From contig NZ_BMWT01000001.1 of NCBI RefSeq assembly GCF_014651375.1, positions 496,001-560,000 of the forward strand: a DNA stretch of 64,000 bases, read 5' to 3'. The position numbers and the translations under genes were made by a program. This DNA is from Tateyamaria omphalii. GTDB lineage: Bacteria > Pseudomonadota > Alphaproteobacteria > Rhodobacterales > Rhodobacteraceae. Shown piece by piece: positions 62,596 through 64,000 of this stretch (within the stretch, counting starts at the first letter, position 1; each line of letters opens with the position of its first letter). Below the pieces are notes generated by a model. The model did no database searches. It saw only the letters and a list, made by a program, of their open reading frames with translations, and had not been told where the DNA came from.

Positions 62596-62859
62596 CGGAA
62601 TTCCTAACCCCTATCCGTCGATGCCCGTGATAGCCAAGTTGACCTGTGCTCGCAAGACGGCGCCATCTGCCGGAGTTTCGCACCCAAAAGTCGTGGGGCA
62701 CTGATGGCGCGACTGTGGCAAAGCTGCACCAACCATGTCGGAATTGCGGCCACGACCCGATGCGTTGCTTGAGATGCCGCGGCAAATGGTTGAGACAGCA
62801 TCCATCCCCTCGCCGGATTCCCCGGTTAGGGCGTGTGACTGAAAACCGAGGGAAAACTC

Positions 62860-63849
62860 ATGAAAAAAGTTCTCTTCGCTACTACTGCGCTGATTGCCAC
62901 TACGGGCATGGCAGCTGCAGAGATTAGCTTTGGTGGCTTTGGCCGTTTCGGCCTGATCTACAACGACGGTGCTGACGACGAAACCAGCATCGAGCAGCGT
63001 TTCCGCCTGAACATCACGGGTACTGCAACAGCCGACAACGGTCTGGAATTCGGCGCTCGTGCCCGTATCGAGACCAACGATGGTGCAGATTCCGACGTTC
63101 GCGCGGCTGAGTTCAACGTTGAATCCGGCGGCTTCCGTCTGGACGTTGGTAACACATCCGACGTGATCGACTCTGGCGACGTTCTGGACTACTACGGCTA
63201 CGGTGTTGGTCTGACGGCGCTGGTTGAAACATCGACCAACTTCGCTCTGCCAGCTTCCGGCATCAGCGGCGACGGCGACGTTCCTGCGACCATCAAGTTG
63301 CGCTACACCGCAGGTGATTTCACTGTTGCTGCATCGGTTACTGATGACCGTGACGTGACATCGATTACTGTTGCGAGCACAGCAGGTACTGCGACGGCAA
63401 ACACTGCGACAACCGTGTCGCGTGAAGAATGGCAGATCGGCTTCGGCTACAACTTTGGCAACTACAATGTCGGCGTTGCTTTTGGTAACGAAGACGTCAC
63501 CACCACGACTCTGGTGAACGGTGCTGCGGCAGCGACTTCCACCAACGTGGACAACGACTTCTGGGCCCTGGGCTTCGGCGGTGAAATCGGCGCATTTGCC
63601 TTCACCCTGCTGGTTGCAGACACAGACGCGAACCCTGACACCGCCTACGGTGTGTCGGCCAAGTACGACGTTGGCGCAGCGACTGAAATCCGCTTTGCTT
63701 ACTCCGACACAGGCGCAGCTGGTGATGACACCGACGCGTACGGCATCGGCTTCCGCCACTCGCTGGGCGGCGGTGTATCGCTGCAAGGTGGTGTTGGTGA
63801 AGTTGCCGGCAACACCGTTGCCGACCTGGGTGTTCGCTTCGACTTCTAA
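62860..63849 (+). CDS. Gram-negative porin
   Basis: A 329-residue outer-membrane porin with signal peptide MKKVLFATTALIATTGMAAA and a beginning EISFGGFGRFGLIYNDG common in Rhodobacterales porins. Alternating strands such as GVGLTALVETSTNF and the C-terminal GNTVADLGVRFDF (final aromatic residue, needed for outer-membrane assembly) fit a 16-strand trimeric barrel for small solutes. The codon pattern (many GAC, GGC, AAC) suggests high expression. GAGGG precedes ATG 62860; the 264-base gap upstream has no other gene. Confidence 0.93.
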   Translation: MKKVLFATTALIATTGMAAAEISFGGFGRFGLIYNDGADDETSIEQRFRLNITGTATADNGLEFGARARIETNDGADSDVRAAEFNVESGGFRLDVGNTSDVIDSGDVLDYYGYGVGLTALVETSTNFALPASGISGDGDVPATIKLRYTAGDFTVAASVTDDRDVTSITVASTAGTATANTATTVSREEWQIGFGYNFGNYNVGVAFGNEDVTTTTLVNGAAAATSTNVDNDFWALGFGGEIGAFAFTLLVADTDANPDTAYGVSAKYDVGAATEIRFAYSDTGAAGDDTDAYGIGFRHSLGGGVSLQGGVGEVAGNTVADLGVRFDF

Positions 63850-63871
63850 GTCGTGCGACATCCAAAGATTT

Positions 63872-63899
63872 GGGGCGGGCCTTTGGCCTGCCCCTTTTT
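63872..63899 (+). terminator. Rho-independent terminator of the porin gene
   Basis: GGGGCGGGC (63872-63880), loop CTTTG, GCCTGCCCC (63886-63894) with one G-T pair, followed by five T, 23 bases after the porin stop. Confidence 0.9.
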
Positions 63900-63970
63900 G
63901 TTTCTGGACCTTTGCAATTGTCTGCCGACCGTGCTTTCTGCCCAATAGACCAGATGCAACAGGTGCGCCC

Positions 63971-64000
63971 ATGTCCCTTTCCGAAATCAACTCCAGGATC
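63971..64000 (+). CDS. 5' end of a gene leaving the window, possibly YggS-like
   Basis: ATG 63971 opens MSLSEINSRI before the window ends. This start resembles the first residues of YggS/PLPBP-type pyridoxal-phosphate proteins (family starts such as MxLxEIxxRIxxA), which commonly follow this location in the order, but ten residues are far too few to assign. AGGTG lies a few bases upstream. Confidence 0.3.
   Translation, partial: MSLSEINSRI

Noticed and set aside
62611-63990. 459-codon minus frame opposite the porin gene
   Set aside because: Antisense shadow of the porin; composition (Cys, Val, Ser rich) and missing family features argue against it.

Overview
The window reads as a chromosomal segment of a Roseobacter-group alphaproteobacterium (Rhodobacterales). 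The supporting signs are the GC-rich coding, a CcrM-type GANTC methyltransferase next to rnhB, an alphaproteobacterial LexA box (GAAC-N7-GAAC), an Irr-type iron control element in front of mbfA, the waaA/lpxK/DUF4170 and holA/lptE/leuS/DUF3576 neighbourhoods, and several families typical of the order (DUF2794, DUF2125, DUF3576, TIGR03862). I saw no rRNA, tRNA, CRISPR array, complete insertion sequence or prophage. The DNA is nearly all coding; only two stretches exceed 300 bases without a gene (20018-20319 and 22263-22611).

Layout. 1-2221 (minus): ilvD followed by a lipoprotein gene cut by the left edge. 2389-8647 (plus): a fused pseudo-ABC transporter with a cyclic-nucleotide-binding domain, a coupled CPBP membrane protease, accD and folC. 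8786-11787: a small membrane protein, zapE and an MFS transporter. 11784-17535 (minus): an alpha/beta hydrolase, an ornithine-cyclodeaminase-like protein, a HAD phosphatase, a YaiI-like protein and fghA, all joined by 4-nt stop/start overlaps, then an auxin-efflux-type carrier and the iron exporter mbfA. 17664-23154 (plus): a TetR regulator, SOS-controlled imuB, an accessory-looking patch (class D beta-lactamase, polysaccharide deacetylase) and a YciB/IspZ-like protein. 23163-28030: paaK-paaI, DUF2794, an NlpC/P60 peptidase with a leucyl aminopeptidase, and an unknown gene. 28204-30171 (plus): beta-carbonic anhydrase, SbtA bicarbonate transporter and the PII-like SbtB. 30377-38736: DUF4139 protein, asd, GNAT, MFS, DUF3095, an HpaI-type aldolase, a membrane-tethered winged-helix protein paired with a small secreted protein, and a Cys/His-rich secreted protein.

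38911-45761: rnhB-ccrM, an adenylate cyclase, alkane monooxygenase, mutY, a DUF721 protein and a DsbA-like thiol oxidoreductase. 45896-52184 (minus): an envelope run (lpxK, waaA, DUF4170, cysQ-like, pmbA, DUF2125). 52310-57919: SDR and enoyl-CoA hydratase pair, a small ORF, HNH nuclease, MscS channel, TIGR03862 flavoprotein, GST and GFA protein. 58005-64000: holA, lptE, leuS and DUF3576 (minus), a porin (plus), and the first codons of a gene that leaves the right edge.

The most unusual items are: the CNB-fused ABC protein whose ATPase motifs are all lost and which is coupled to a CPBP protease; the membrane-anchored winged-helix protein with its overlapping secreted partner (ToxR/ToxS-like in logic, opposite in topology); the bicarbonate module in a genome stretch with no visible autotrophy genes; a 34-bp intergenic element present five times, four of them at the 3' ends of minus-strand genes; and readable regulatory sites for Irr, LexA, a TetR factor and CcrM itself. 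Compact packing is extreme: six of eleven convergent gene pairs share exactly four bases at their stop codons.
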